DNA from: Emticicia aquatilis
GTDB taxonomy: Bacteria; Bacteroidota; Bacteroidia; Cytophagales; Spirosomataceae
DNA: 64,000 bases
Reading direction: 5' to 3'
Assembly: GCF_014644295.1 (NCBI RefSeq)
Contig: NZ_BMKK01000006.1
Location: 62,001 to 126,000, forward strand
Shown in pieces: positions 27,689-36,966 of this stretch (positions are counted from its first letter, which is position 1; the number at the start of each line of letters is the position of its first letter). A program made the translations under genes and the position numbers. The notes under the pieces are model-generated. The model ran no database searches and was not told the origin of the DNA. It worked only from the letters and a program-made list of their open reading frames with translations.

Positions 27689-28847
27689 TATAATAGTTTT
27701 TAATTGAGTTTATTACAAAATCTTGTTGTTTATCGGTTAAACTTGGATACATTGGTAAACTTAGGCATTTTTCATAATAGGCTTCCGCAATAGGGAAATC
27801 TCCATTTTTCCATCCTAAACCTTGATAGTAAGGTAAGGTATGAACAGGTATATAATGCACTTGAGCATAAATCTCATTATCTTTCAAATAATTATATAAT
27901 CCTAATCTATTGTCAACTTGGATTACATACAAATGATAAGCATGTCCTCTTGGATTATGAAGTGTTTTAATTTGTGTATTTTCAAAAGCTGCATCGTATT
28001 TTCTTGCTATTTCTATACGCCTTTCAATTCCTTCATGAGCCCTTTGTAATTGCGATATTCCTAAAGCTGCATTTAAATCTGGTAAACGATAATTATATCC
28101 CAATTCTTGCATTTCATAGTACCATGCACCATCCTTTTGAGTTTTCTTTACAAACTTATTACTATCCTTCGTAATTCCATGTGTACGAAGCCTTAATAAT
28201 TTTTCATATAGCTCCTTATTATTTGTAGTAATCATACCACCTTCACCACAAGCAATATGTTTTACTGGGTGAAATGAAAAGATAGCTAAGTCGGCATACT
28301 GGCCATTACCACAATTTTGTTGGACACCATTAGAATCCATAAAAAAACCTCCTGGTGAATGACAAGAATCTTCTAAAAGCCAACAATCAAATTCATCCGC
28401 CAATTGTCTGAAAGATTCCATATTTACAGGAAAACCCGCAAAATCTATTGGTATAATGCCTTGAAAAGTGCCTTTGGGAGAATTTACGAGTAATTCTCGC
28501 ACTTTATTAATATCTAAAACAGCAGACTTCTCTTCAATATCAGCAAAAATGACCTCACCTCCACAGTACAAAACACAATTCGCTGATGCTGCAAAAGTAA
28601 TAGGAGAAGTAATAACTTTGGAATTTTTATTTACTCCTAAAGCTAATGCTGATAAATGCAAAGCAGCTGTCCCATTAGATACGGCCACGGCATATTTACA
28701 GCCAATGTAATCGGCAAAAACGTTTTCAAAAGCTTCAATAGTAGGTCCTTGAGTCAGGAAGTTTGACTGCAAAGATTTAACAACTACATCAATATCATCT
28801 TCTGTGATACATTGTCTCCCATAAGGAATAGGTGTCATTAAACTCAT
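27678..28847 (-). CDS. pseC: UDP-4-amino-4,6-dideoxy-N-acetyl-altrosamine transaminase
   Basis: A 389-residue PLP-dependent aminotransferase of the DegT/DnrJ/EryC1 fold, acting second in the pseudaminic acid pathway on the 4-keto sugar made by PseB. Seen are PYGRQCITEDDIDVV at the start, VAVSNGTAALHLS, LLEDSCHSPGG (PLP-binding Asp replaced by the usual family pattern ED), the Schiff-base Lys in FSFHPVKHIACGEGG, and LGYNYRLPDLNAALG. Length and order are normal for PseC. It overlaps pseB by 4 bases. Confidence 0.93.
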   Translation of the reverse strand: MSLMTPIPYGRQCITEDDIDVVVKSLQSNFLTQGPTIEAFENVFADYIGCKYAVAVSNGTAALHLSALALGVNKNSKVITSPITFAASANCVLYCGGEVIFADIEEKSAVLDINKVRELLVNSPKGTFQGIIPIDFAGFPVNMESFRQLADEFDCWLLEDSCHSPGGFFMDSNGVQQNCGNGQYADLAIFSFHPVKHIACGEGGMITTNNKELYEKLLRLRTHGITKDSNKFVKKTQKDGAWYYEMQELGYNYRLPDLNAALGISQLQRAHEGIERRIEIARKYDAAFENTQIKTLHNPRGHAYHLYVIQVDNRLGLYNYLKDNEIYAQVHYIPVHTLPYYQGLGWKNGDFPIAEAYYEKCLSLPMYPSLTDKQQDFVINSIKNYYNGN

Positions 28848-29857
28848 ATATCAGATGAAACGTGGTGTTTTATAAGACTCCTTAAACTTTCTACACTTTC
28901 CCATTCTGTATTACTTCCAGAACTATAACTAAAACCTTCTGAAACTTTCTTAGCATTAAACGCTAAAATGAACTCTGCTAAATCCCATCTATGTGTTGCG
29001 GGAAGAATTGTATAATATTTTCCTAAATCATACGTATAGTAAGAATCAGAGGCAGTTATCATTTCTTCATGAATCTTTTCGCCAGGTCTAATGCCCACCA
29101 CTGGTTTTTCACAATCTGGGCCAATTGCTTCAGCAATATCCGTAATTCTGTATGATGGTATTTTGGGCACAAATATTTCTCCGCCCCAAGCATGCTCTAA
29201 TGCGTGCATGACCATATCAACTCCTCCTGTCAGAGATATATTAAAACGTGTCATATTTGGGTCTGTAATAGGCAGAATACCCTCCTTTACTTTATTCATA
29301 AAAAAAGGAATAACTGAACCATTAGACCCCATTACATTTCCATAACGCACAACAGAAAATCTTATAGGATTCCAACCTTTTATATTATTTGCGGCAACAA
29401 ATAGTTTATCGGAAGCTAATTTCGTAGCTCCGTATAAATTAATAGGTGCAGCCGCTTTATCAGTTGATAACGCAACAACTCTTTCTACATTTGTTTCAAG
29501 GCAGGCGTTAATAACATTTTCAGCACCAAGTATATTTGTCTTAACACATTCCATTGGGTTGTACTCTGCAATGGGTACGTGCTTCATTGCTGCTGCATGA
29601 ATTACATAATCAACACCCTTTAATGCTCTTTTTACTCTCTCAAAATCTCGAACATCTCCAATAAAAAATCTCATTTGAGGGTATTTATTTTCTGGATATT
29701 CTTGAGCCATCTGAAATTGTTTCTGCTCATCTCGTGAAAAAATAATAATTTTGTGTACGTCAGGATATGTGTTTATAATATGCTTTGTCAGTGCTTTTCC
29801 TAAAGAGCCTGTGCCTCCTGTAATAAGAATTGATTTTTCTTTCAATGTAAATGTCAT
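28844..29857 (-). CDS. pseB: UDP-GlcNAc 4,6-dehydratase (inverting)
   Basis: A 337-residue SDR, the first enzyme of pseudaminic acid synthesis. It has the NAD motif ITGGTGSLGKAL (residues 12-23), AAAMKHVPIAEYNP, and an active site with STDKAAAPINLYGATK that keeps the catalytic Tyr, unlike the WbpM-like enzyme at 11176. It ends with GIRPGEKIHEEM. This is the first gene of the long minus-strand operon and has an unusually long upstream gap (284 bases). Confidence 0.95.
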   Translation of the reverse strand: MTFTLKEKSILITGGTGSLGKALTKHIINTYPDVHKIIIFSRDEQKQFQMAQEYPENKYPQMRFFIGDVRDFERVKRALKGVDYVIHAAAMKHVPIAEYNPMECVKTNILGAENVINACLETNVERVVALSTDKAAAPINLYGATKLASDKLFVAANNIKGWNPIRFSVVRYGNVMGSNGSVIPFFMNKVKEGILPITDPNMTRFNISLTGGVDMVMHALEHAWGGEIFVPKIPSYRITDIAEAIGPDCEKPVVGIRPGEKIHEEMITASDSYYTYDLGKYYTILPATHRWDLAEFILAFNAKKVSEGFSYSSGSNTEWESVESLRSLIKHHVSSDI

Positions 29858-30141
29858 GAACTTATGCCTTTATTTTACTCTTTGTAATTGATAGCATTTA
29901 GAATAATCACTCTTTTTGCAAAAGAAGTAATTAAATATGCAATTTTGTATTAATAATAAAACTACGTAGTAATTACGAATTATTTGACTGACAATGAAAT
30001 GGTTTTTTTTTAGTACATCCTAATTTATTGTCGAGCAATTATTGCAAACTATTTATGGTTTCTTTATTACATCAGCAAAACTACAAAAAAACAATAATTA
30101 TCTTATCTAAAACCTAAAAAAATTGATTATACGGCAAACTC
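29858..30141 (-). promoter_or_regulatory. Long AT-rich leader/promoter region before pseB
   Basis: No gene was seen. On the minus strand a TAGTTTTG (-7 consensus) is present at 30083-30076, though no good -33 partner is seen. If used, it gives a leader of over 200 bases. A perfect 10-base palindrome ACTACGTAGT lies at 29961-29970. Long leaders of this kind are known in Bacteroides capsule operons as targets of UpxY-type antiterminators, but no such regulator gene is in the window. Confidence 0.4.
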
Positions 30142-31167
30142 TTAAAACAACTCCCCCATCCGATATTTAGGTAATATATTCAAGTGTTTATAGGCTTTTT
30201 CCGTCGCTTCTCGCCCTCTTGCCGTACGCTTCAAATAGCCTTCTTGAATCAAAAATGGTTCGTAAACTTCTTCGATAGTTTCGGCTTCTTCGCCTACTGC
30301 TGTGGCTATCGTTGATAAGCCTACTGGACCTCCTTTGAATTTTTCGATGATGGTCATCAAAATTCTGTTATCCATTTCATCAAGGCCATCTTGGTCAACA
30401 TCAAGAGCTGTTAGGGCCATTTCGGCAATAGCTATCGTTATTTTTCCATCGCCTTTTACTTGAGCGAAATCTCTGGTTCGACGTAATAAGTTATTGGCAA
30501 TACGTGGTGTTCCTCGACTACGGCGGGCTATTTCATAAGCACCTTCGTCTTCGATGGGCATATTTAATATAAATGCTGAACGTTTTACAATTTTTGTCAG
30601 TAATACTGCATCGTAATACTCTAAGCGAGAGTTGATTCCAAATCTTGCACGAAGTGGTGATGTAAGAAGTCCCGAACGAGTTGTAGCACCAATTAAAGTA
30701 AATGGATTTAATCCAATCTGCACACTTCGGGCATTTGGGCCCGAGTCAAGCATGATATCTATCTTATAATCTTCCATTGCTGAATATAAATATTCTTCAA
30801 CAATGGGATTAAGTCGATGAATTTCATCAATAAAAAGCACATCAAATGGCTCTAAATTCGTTAGAAGACCAGCCAAATCGCTGGGTTTATCCAAAACTGG
30901 GCCTGATGTAATTTTTATATTTGTTCCTAATTCATTGGCAATAATATTAGACAAGGTTGTTTTTCCAAGTCCAGGTGGGCCATGAAGCAATACATGGTCA
31001 AGGGCTTCCTTTCGCTGTTTAGCTGCCAGAACAAATATTTTCAGGTTTTCTAAAATCTTATCTTGACCCGTAAAATCATCGAAAGAAAGCGGTCTTAAGG
31101 CTTTTTCTATCTCTTTTTCGATGGGAGAAAGTGCTTCGCCATCACCTTTGATATAATCTTGTCGCAT
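30142..31167 (-). CDS. ruvB: Holliday junction branch migration helicase RuvB
   Basis: A 341-residue AAA+ ATPase that drives branch migration with RuvA. Walker A is [12 protein letters not shown], Walker B is [10 protein letters not shown], sensor 1 is [18 protein letters not shown] with the arginine finger, and the winged-helix end includes [15 protein letters not shown] and KRTARGRE. The ATG at 31167 (MRQDYIKG) is chosen as start, since homologues begin there; the upstream in-frame codons are probably untranslated. It stands alone, between the polysaccharide locus and a type IX secreted protein. Confidence 0.97.
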   Translation of the reverse strand: MRQDYIKGDGEALSPIEKEIEKALRPLSFDDFTGQDKILENLKIFVLAAKQRKEALDHVLLHGPPGLGKTTLSNIIANELGTNIKITSGPVLDKPSDLAGLLTNLEPFDVLFIDEIHRLNPIVEEYLYSAMEDYKIDIMLDSGPNARSVQIGLNPFTLIGATTRSGLLTSPLRARFGINSRLEYYDAVLLTKIVKRSAFILNMPIEDEGAYEIARRSRGTPRIANNLLRRTRDFAQVKGDGKITIAIAEMALTALDVDQDGLDEMDNRILMTIIEKFKGGPVGLSTIATAVGEEAETIEEVYEPFLIQEGYLKRTARGREATEKAYKHLNILPKYRMGELF

Positions 31168-31200
31168 GAAGTTGAGGAAAGACTTTATTTTTTGAAAGCA

Positions 31201-31235
31201 CAAATATAAGTATTTTGATGAATTAGTTCACCAAA
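31201..31235 (-). promoter_or_regulatory. Probable ruvB promoter
   Basis: On the minus strand TTTG (31235-31232), a 23-base spacer and TATATTTG (31208-31201) form a slightly stretched Bacteroidota promoter. It overlaps the last codons of the upstream gene and places the transcript start about 27 bases before the ruvB ATG. Confidence 0.45.
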
Positions 31236-33943
31236 AATATTCCTCCTCGACGAGTAATTTTTTCTCGGTATGGAAAATATAAACTTTTGTAGCTTACGAC
31301 AAAGGCGTACATCATGGGAGCGATAACTTTACCGTTATAACTACCATCCCAAATTTTTTCTGGGTCGTTTGATTCAAATATTATCTCTCCCCAACGATTG
31401 TAGATGCGTAAATCAAAGTCTGTTATATGAGCATTTGGTATTTGTAGAATATCATTAATACCATCTTTATTAGCTGTGAAAATTTCAGGAACAAATAAGC
31501 GTGGCTCACAACCTTCTTTGATTTCAATCTTATCTGTTGTAGCACAGGTAGTGCTATTCTGAAAGCGGTTTGTTGCTGTTAAGGAATAATTTCCTGTTGC
31601 ACTTACAACGATTGTTGGAGTTGTCTCATTGGTAGGTTTCCACAGAAATCCAGGGTTGTAGGCTTGCTGTAATTTCGGGTCAAGTTTAAGTGTTTCGCCT
31701 TCTATTACGCAAACAAAAGCTGAATCTGGTAAGTTAACTACTGGAGTTGGTTTAATATATAATGTATCTATCACCACAAAATCTTTGCATTTCTCTTTTA
31801 GGGCATTTCCCAGTAAATTATTTAGGAGTGGGATATTCACATTTTTACTCACAATGGTTTCGGAATAAACCGTTAGTGTAAGCTTAACTATGTATCTTCC
31901 TGCTTTTGTGTATGTATGAGATGTCTTCAAACCCGTACCCGTTCCGCCATCGCCAAAATCCCAAGCGGCTTCGCCTTTCATTGGGCTACAAATTCCCTGA
32001 GTTTCAAAAATTGTGGGTTGATTCTGACAATTTCCCGTGTAAGTGGCACTTAGTCCCTCTCCTTCCTGTTTTTGTTTTGCTTGAATAACATTCGGAAACC
32101 CTAAACCGCTATTTCCTAAAACATCAGCCCCAAAACCACCTGTAATAGGCTGATAACCTACAATTGCTGCATTACTGGTTTGAGTTTGTTCAAAGAGGGC
32201 TAATTCATTAGGGTATTGAATATAAGGAATATACTGACTGCCCTCTATCGCCATGTAAATAAATTTGACGCCCATCCCATTCACAGGACCACTTTGCAGT
32301 GCTCCAAACGCAAAAGTTTTTGACTTATCAATCTCTACCTTTCGATTAGCAATATCTACTGGATTCCTCAAATTTAAGTTAAGTTGATAAAGATACGATG
32401 TCTGTCCCTTTGTGGGGTCGCCTTTGAGGGTAACGTAGAGCTTTTGTTCATCGTCCGAAAATTCTACCCCATAGACTTGTGGTGGAGCAGATACACCTAA
32501 ATCAATTGTTAGTGGAGAAGCTCCTAACCTTCCTGTAGCAGGGTCTATATCAAATACTTCTACATAGTTTTTTCCACCTTTCGAAACAGCTATGGCCAAT
32601 TTAGCTCCAGTAGCAGAAAGTTTCATATACCCTTGCTGACTGGTCGCATCATCATGAACTAAACCAAGATTTTGAGTAATTTCGGTTGTGCCTGTCGAAT
32701 CTATTTTCAATATCCTAAAAGTATTCGTCCCTGCATCGTGCGAGTACACAAAAAAGCCAGTTTCATCTTGCTTTTTCATAGCAGTTATGCGTTGGGAAGT
32801 GGTTATGTTTATTGGCACATTCTTCTCAACTACGGCTCCTCTACCATCATTTCGTCTGGTATCTACAATACTGTATGATAATAGCCCTGTATCTTTATTG
32901 ATTGTATAAACATAATACAAGTGGTGCGGACATTCGTTACAGGTATTTTTTGGAATAATAACTGCCGATTGCGTAGAGGTGTTCGTGCCGCCTAATTTAC
33001 TATCCGTCAGTGGGGGAATTGCCGGTAAAAGTGCGTCATTACTACCATAAATTGCCACTCCATCTGTATAAAAAACTAATGAACCTGTTGGACCATAAAC
33101 CATAGCTACACCTTCAGGAGAGCGAATAGGATTACTTGCAGTGGCTGTTACTGGTACAAAAACTGGGTCTGTTGGGTCAGTTTTTCCAAATAAGTCCCCG
33201 TTACTTGCTAAAGTATCTCTTGGAGCTGGTGGACTGGTCTTGGCTTGAAAATCTAAAGTTGCTCCTTGTCCAAAATACCACTTTTCACCACCGCCACTAC
33301 TGGTTTCTTGTATACAAAATTTGACATTGATTTGAGCTATTCGAGAGCAGCCACCAGTTGAATCAAAGACTTCAACCGAATAACACCCCGAAGAATCTAC
33401 TTCAATGGTTTGTGTGGTTTGTCCTTTCGGAAACCAAAGAAATTTTGTACCTTTTGGTGCAATACCCAATTGGTGTCGATATGGGTCGAGTTTGAGTTTT
33501 TTCCCATCACAAAGAGTCGTATCGCTTTTCTTTTTATTGAAAAACAATGGCTGTACTGGTGGTTCTTTTATTGTAATTGTGAGTGTATCTGGAGCTTGGA
33601 CTGTGGTTCCCACAGTACGGATGAGTGTGACAAGGTATTTCCCTGGTGTAGAATAAAAATATTTAGGGTTACGAACTGTTGATACATCATTATTAGTAGT
33701 AGGGTCACCAAAATCCCAAAGCCAAGCAGTTGTTTCTTTCTTTTGGTCGAAAAATATGGTTGGTTCGCTACAATCGGTGTTGGCTGTGGTCGTAGAACCC
33801 ATAGAAGGAGTAGCCGGTATCGCAGCAGAACCGACACAGAGTTTGCCTCCTACATAAAACTGAGCGACAGAATCGAAAGAGATGTATGTAAAAGTGGCAA
33901 TCAGTAAAAAAGTCTTAAGGGTATTGCCAATACGACCTTTCAT
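31223..33943 (-). CDS. Type IX secreted PKD-domain protein with type B C-terminal domain
   Basis: A 906-residue surface protein. A signal peptide (about residues 1-28) is followed by a PKD domain ([19 protein letters not shown] near residue 65), a long beta-propeller-like middle section with [18 protein letters not shown], a second PKD domain ([15 protein letters not shown] near residue 655), and the type B sorting domain at the end ([33 protein letters not shown]). Such proteins leave through the type IX system and stay on the surface. It is divergent from a PorP/SprF gene, its likely anchoring or export partner. The ligand is unknown. Confidence 0.9.
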   Translation of the reverse strand: MKGRIGNTLKTFLLIATFTYISFDSVAQFYVGGKLCVGSAAIPATPSMGSTTTANTDCSEPTIFFDQKKETTAWLWDFGDPTTNNDVSTVRNPKYFYSTPGKYLVTLIRTVGTTVQAPDTLTITIKEPPVQPLFFNKKKSDTTLCDGKKLKLDPYRHQLGIAPKGTKFLWFPKGQTTQTIEVDSSGCYSVEVFDSTGGCSRIAQINVKFCIQETSSGGGEKWYFGQGATLDFQAKTSPPAPRDTLASNGDLFGKTDPTDPVFVPVTATASNPIRSPEGVAMVYGPTGSLVFYTDGVAIYGSNDALLPAIPPLTDSKLGGTNTSTQSAVIIPKNTCNECPHHLYYVYTINKDTGLLSYSIVDTRRNDGRGAVVEKNVPINITTSQRITAMKKQDETGFFVYSHDAGTNTFRILKIDSTGTTEITQNLGLVHDDATSQQGYMKLSATGAKLAIAVSKGGKNYVEVFDIDPATGRLGASPLTIDLGVSAPPQVYGVEFSDDEQKLYVTLKGDPTKGQTSYLYQLNLNLRNPVDIANRKVEIDKSKTFAFGALQSGPVNGMGVKFIYMAIEGSQYIPYIQYPNELALFEQTQTSNAAIVGYQPITGGFGADVLGNSGLGFPNVIQAKQKQEGEGLSATYTGNCQNQPTIFETQGICSPMKGEAAWDFGDGGTGTGLKTSHTYTKAGRYIVKLTLTVYSETIVSKNVNIPLLNNLLGNALKEKCKDFVVIDTLYIKPTPVVNLPDSAFVCVIEGETLKLDPKLQQAYNPGFLWKPTNETTPTIVVSATGNYSLTATNRFQNSTTCATTDKIEIKEGCEPRLFVPEIFTANKDGINDILQIPNAHITDFDLRIYNRWGEIIFESNDPEKIWDGSYNGKVIAPMMYAFVVSYKSLYFPYREKITRRGGIFLVN

Positions 33944-34232
33944 AATTCGTTAATTGTTAGGCTACTTAGATAAACATACAAACCTTAGAAGTGGTTTTTA
34001 TAAATTAAACGACTTTTGAAATTCTTTTATTTGAAACTTCATTACTAAAATAAAAGCTAATATCAAAAAATCGAACAATAATAACACCAATTCTACTACA
34101 AAGACGTAATTTTACAAACAATAGTTACAAAAAATACGTAACACGCCATTAAATCCGTTTAATAATTATTTAGATTGTATTTGGAATGAAATTTGCTTAG
34201 AAATATCCCGTTGAATGCTTTTAATTTAGGCA

Positions 34233-35300
34233 ATGAAAAAACTTTATTTAGGAAGTCTCCTTTTGTCTTTGGTCTGCTGGAATAGCATGGCTCAAGACGC
34301 TCAATTTTCGCAGTTTTATGCGGCACCTATGTATCAGAATCCTGCATTTGCGGGTAGTGCATATGCACCACGGCTGATTGCAAATTACCGAAACCAATGG
34401 CCTTCGATTAATGCCAATTTTGTTACTTCGGCTTTTTCGGTTGACCATTATATAGAAAAACTCAATAGTGGCATCGGTGTTATGATGGTCAATGACTCTC
34501 AAGGCCCTGGCCGATTGAAAAGTAATGAAATTAGTGGTATCTACTCCTATCAAATTCAGTTAGGTGAAGAAAACTTTTTACGTTTGGGGGCTCAAGCTAC
34601 TTACTCAAATAAAAGTTTAGACTATTTAGGACTTACCTTTGGCGACCAATATACTAATCGTGGATACACAGGAAATCCTTCAAGCGACCCATTTGCTGAT
34701 AAAAATAACATTACTCCCATAAAGTTTGTTGATTTTAGCGGAGGAGCATTATTTTATAATAGCCGTACTTGGTTAGGAATTTCTATGCACCATATTAATC
34801 GTCCAACATATACTTTTTTGAATTCTGCCACCAGTAGCCCTATTGCTGGTTGCCCAACTGGCGATTGTTTGCCTCGTAAATTGAGCGTTAGTGGAGGGTT
34901 AAAAATCCCATTGGCTAACCCTTATTCGGGAGCAGCCAATGCCGATAAAGAATTTTCGGTTTCGCCTGCATTTTTATATAAAAGACAAGGAAAATTCGAC
35001 CAATTAGATTTAGGTTTTTATGGCACGTACTCTTCTCTTACGGCGGGATTGTGGTATAGAGGTATTCCCATAAAAAAACAAAATATCTCACGTACCAATC
35101 ATGATGCTTTGGTTTTCTTACTTGGGTATCGTCAAGAAAATTTTTCGATTGGATACAGCTATGATGTAACAATTTCAAGTTTGGGCTTCTCGACTGGTGG
35201 TTCGCACGAAATTTCGATTGCGTATCAATTAGAGCCACTCGAAAGAAATAGTCCACGTCAAAGAAGAAATAAAAAAGAACTTTCATGTCCAAAATATTGA
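34233..35300 (+). CDS. PorP/SprF family type IX secretion membrane protein
   Basis: A 355-residue predicted outer-membrane barrel with a signal peptide (about residues 1-20). The family start DAQFSQFYAAPMYQNPAFAGS is typical, as are YRNQWPSI, GIGVMMVNDSQGPG and GYRQENFSIGYSYD near the end. PorP/SprF proteins help deliver or hold type B sorting-domain proteins at the surface. The divergent neighbour carries just such a domain, 289 bases away. The C-terminus is extended by a basic tail (RQRRNKKE), unusual for a barrel protein. Confidence 0.9.
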   Translation: MKKLYLGSLLLSLVCWNSMAQDAQFSQFYAAPMYQNPAFAGSAYAPRLIANYRNQWPSINANFVTSAFSVDHYIEKLNSGIGVMMVNDSQGPGRLKSNEISGIYSYQIQLGEENFLRLGAQATYSNKSLDYLGLTFGDQYTNRGYTGNPSSDPFADKNNITPIKFVDFSGGALFYNSRTWLGISMHHINRPTYTFLNSATSSPIAGCPTGDCLPRKLSVSGGLKIPLANPYSGAANADKEFSVSPAFLYKRQGKFDQLDLGFYGTYSSLTAGLWYRGIPIKKQNISRTNHDALVFLLGYRQENFSIGYSYDVTISSLGFSTGGSHEISIAYQLEPLERNSPRQRRNKKELSCPKY

Positions 35301-35356
35301 TTTTTTGAAACAATATTTTGCATTTTGCTTTAAAGGTTTGGTTTACCAAGCCTTTT
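35291..35356 (+). terminator. Two hairpins after the PorP/SprF gene
   Basis: A perfect 10-bp inverted repeat CAAAATATTG/CAATATTTTG (35291-35321) includes the stop codon. It is followed by AAAGGTTTGG/CCAAGCCTTT (35333-35356, one G-U pair, 4-base loop) and a T run. The second hairpin is a typical Rho-independent terminator. Confidence 0.8.
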
Positions 35357-35413
35357 TTGTTTTATATTGCGATATAATTCGTAAAACAATCTAAAAACAA
35401 ACCCTAAAATTTT

Positions 35414-36868
35414 ATGGAAAAAAGCATTTGGCGTAAAAAGCCCATGGCAGCTTACGAAGCTGATATGAAGAAATCAGAACTGAAACGAGTTCTTACTAAG
35501 TGGGGGCTTACATCGCTCGGTATTGGTGCAATCATTGGTGGTGGTATATTTACTCTTACGGGTATTGCTGCTCATAACTTTGCCGGGCCAGCATTGGCAA
35601 TCGCTTTTATCATTGCTGCTATCGGTTGTACATTTGCTTCACTTTGTTATAGTGAATTTGCTTCTATTTTACCAGTAGAAGGTTCGGCTTACGCTTATTC
35701 TTATGGTACAGTTGGAGAGTTCTTCGCTTGGATTATTGGTTGGAATCTTATCTTAGAATACATGATGGGTGCAACAACTGTTGCGGTTGCGTGGTCGGGG
35801 TATTTCGAGAAGTTTCTGCACCTATTTGGATTAGAACTACCAGTAACCCTCATGAATGACCCATATACGGCTGGCGAAAAACTTGGTCTTGGTGGCCCAA
35901 CGCCAGCTTTCAATATTGCAGCATTCTTTATCACTTGGGTAGTTACTTCGATTTTAGTAAGAGGTATCCAAGAATCTGCCAAAACAAATAATATCATCGT
36001 AATCGTAAAATTGAGCGTTGTTATTTTTGTAATTTTGGTTGGTGCATTCTTTGTAAAAGTTGAAAACTGGACTCCATTTATTCCTGATACCGTTACGGCT
36101 GCTGATGGCACAACAACATTTGGTTGGGATGGTGTAATTACGGCTGCAACAATCGTTTTCTTTGCTTATATTGGTTTTGATGCCGTTTCTACGCAAGCAG
36201 GAGAGGCAATTAACCCACGCAAAGATGTACCTTTTGCTATCGTAGCCTCTTTAATTATCTGTACAGTTCTTTATATTTTAGTATCGTTGGTACTTACGGG
36301 TATGGTTAAATACGATACGCTCGATTTGAAAGCTCCAGTTGCTTCGGCTTTTGCTGATGCTGGTCTTCCTTGGGCAGTATTTATTATCACACTTGCTGCG
36401 GTGGCTGGTCTTACTTCGGTAATGCTTGTAATGATGCTCGGACAAACTCGTATCTTCTTAGGTATGGCCAAAGATGGTTTGTTGCCAAATTTCTTTAAAG
36501 ATATTCATCCGACATTCAAAACTCCTTGGAAAAGTACATTATTGGTAGGATTTATCGTTTCGGTTGTTTCAGCAGTTACGCCAATTGATAAAGTTTCAGA
36601 AATGTGTTCGGCAGGTACTTTATTGGCATTTGCCATGATTTCGGGAGCAGTATTATTACTTCGTTATCAACAACCAAATATCGAACGCCCATATAAAGCT
36701 CCAATGATTTGGTTTGTAGCTCCAATGGGGGTTTTATTTAACTTATTCTTGATGTCACGTCTTCGTACTGATACTTGGTACGCATTCTTGATTTGGAGTA
36801 CACTTGGTATTGTGGTTTACTTCTTATATAGTCAAAGAAAGAGTAATTTGAATAATATGGATAAATAG
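35414..36868 (+). CDS. APC-family amino acid permease
   Basis: A 484-residue inner-membrane transporter with 12 predicted membrane segments. The first segment holds GIGAIIGGGIFTLTG, the substrate-binding glycine run of the family. FASILPVEGSAYAYSYGTVGEF, FFAYIGFDAVSTQAGEA and GQTRIFLGMAKDGLLP match the cationic amino acid transporter (YfnA-like) branch. It probably imports an amino acid with protons. It is a single-gene unit: hairpins lie before and after it. The exact substrate is not clear. Confidence 0.9.
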   Translation: MEKSIWRKKPMAAYEADMKKSELKRVLTKWGLTSLGIGAIIGGGIFTLTGIAAHNFAGPALAIAFIIAAIGCTFASLCYSEFASILPVEGSAYAYSYGTVGEFFAWIIGWNLILEYMMGATTVAVAWSGYFEKFLHLFGLELPVTLMNDPYTAGEKLGLGGPTPAFNIAAFFITWVVTSILVRGIQESAKTNNIIVIVKLSVVIFVILVGAFFVKVENWTPFIPDTVTAADGTTTFGWDGVITAATIVFFAYIGFDAVSTQAGEAINPRKDVPFAIVASLIICTVLYILVSLVLTGMVKYDTLDLKAPVASAFADAGLPWAVFIITLAAVAGLTSVMLVMMLGQTRIFLGMAKDGLLPNFFKDIHPTFKTPWKSTLLVGFIVSVVSAVTPIDKVSEMCSAGTLLAFAMISGAVLLLRYQQPNIERPYKAPMIWFVAPMGVLFNLFLMSRLRTDTWYAFLIWSTLGIVVYFLYSQRKSNLNNMDK

Positions 36869-36890
36869 TCCGCAGTCAATAGTCGACAGT
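36866..36890. repeat. Dispersed repeat copy (TAGTC..CAATAGTCGACAGT family)
   Basis: The sequence that begins with the stop codon of the permease gene matches, on the other strand, 51159-51184 behind the superoxide dismutase gene region. The shared core is GACTGTCGRCTATTGACT. Confidence 0.6.
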
Positions 36891-36916
36891 AAAACTGACT
36901 AATCATTCAAACAAAG

Positions 36917-36942
36917 ATGGCTTCTGAAAACTCAGAAGCCAT
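36917..36942 (+). terminator. Terminator after the permease gene
   Basis: A perfect 11-bp stem ATGGCTTCTGA/TCAGAAGCCAT with a 4-base loop, followed by TTTTTG. It can also act for the convergent gene ending at 36967. Confidence 0.85.
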
Positions 36943-36966
36943 TTTTGTTTATACAATCTTTATTCT

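Noticed and set aside
27974-28174. Plus-strand open frames inside pseC
   Set aside because: They are antisense shadows of a well-supported aminotransferase gene.
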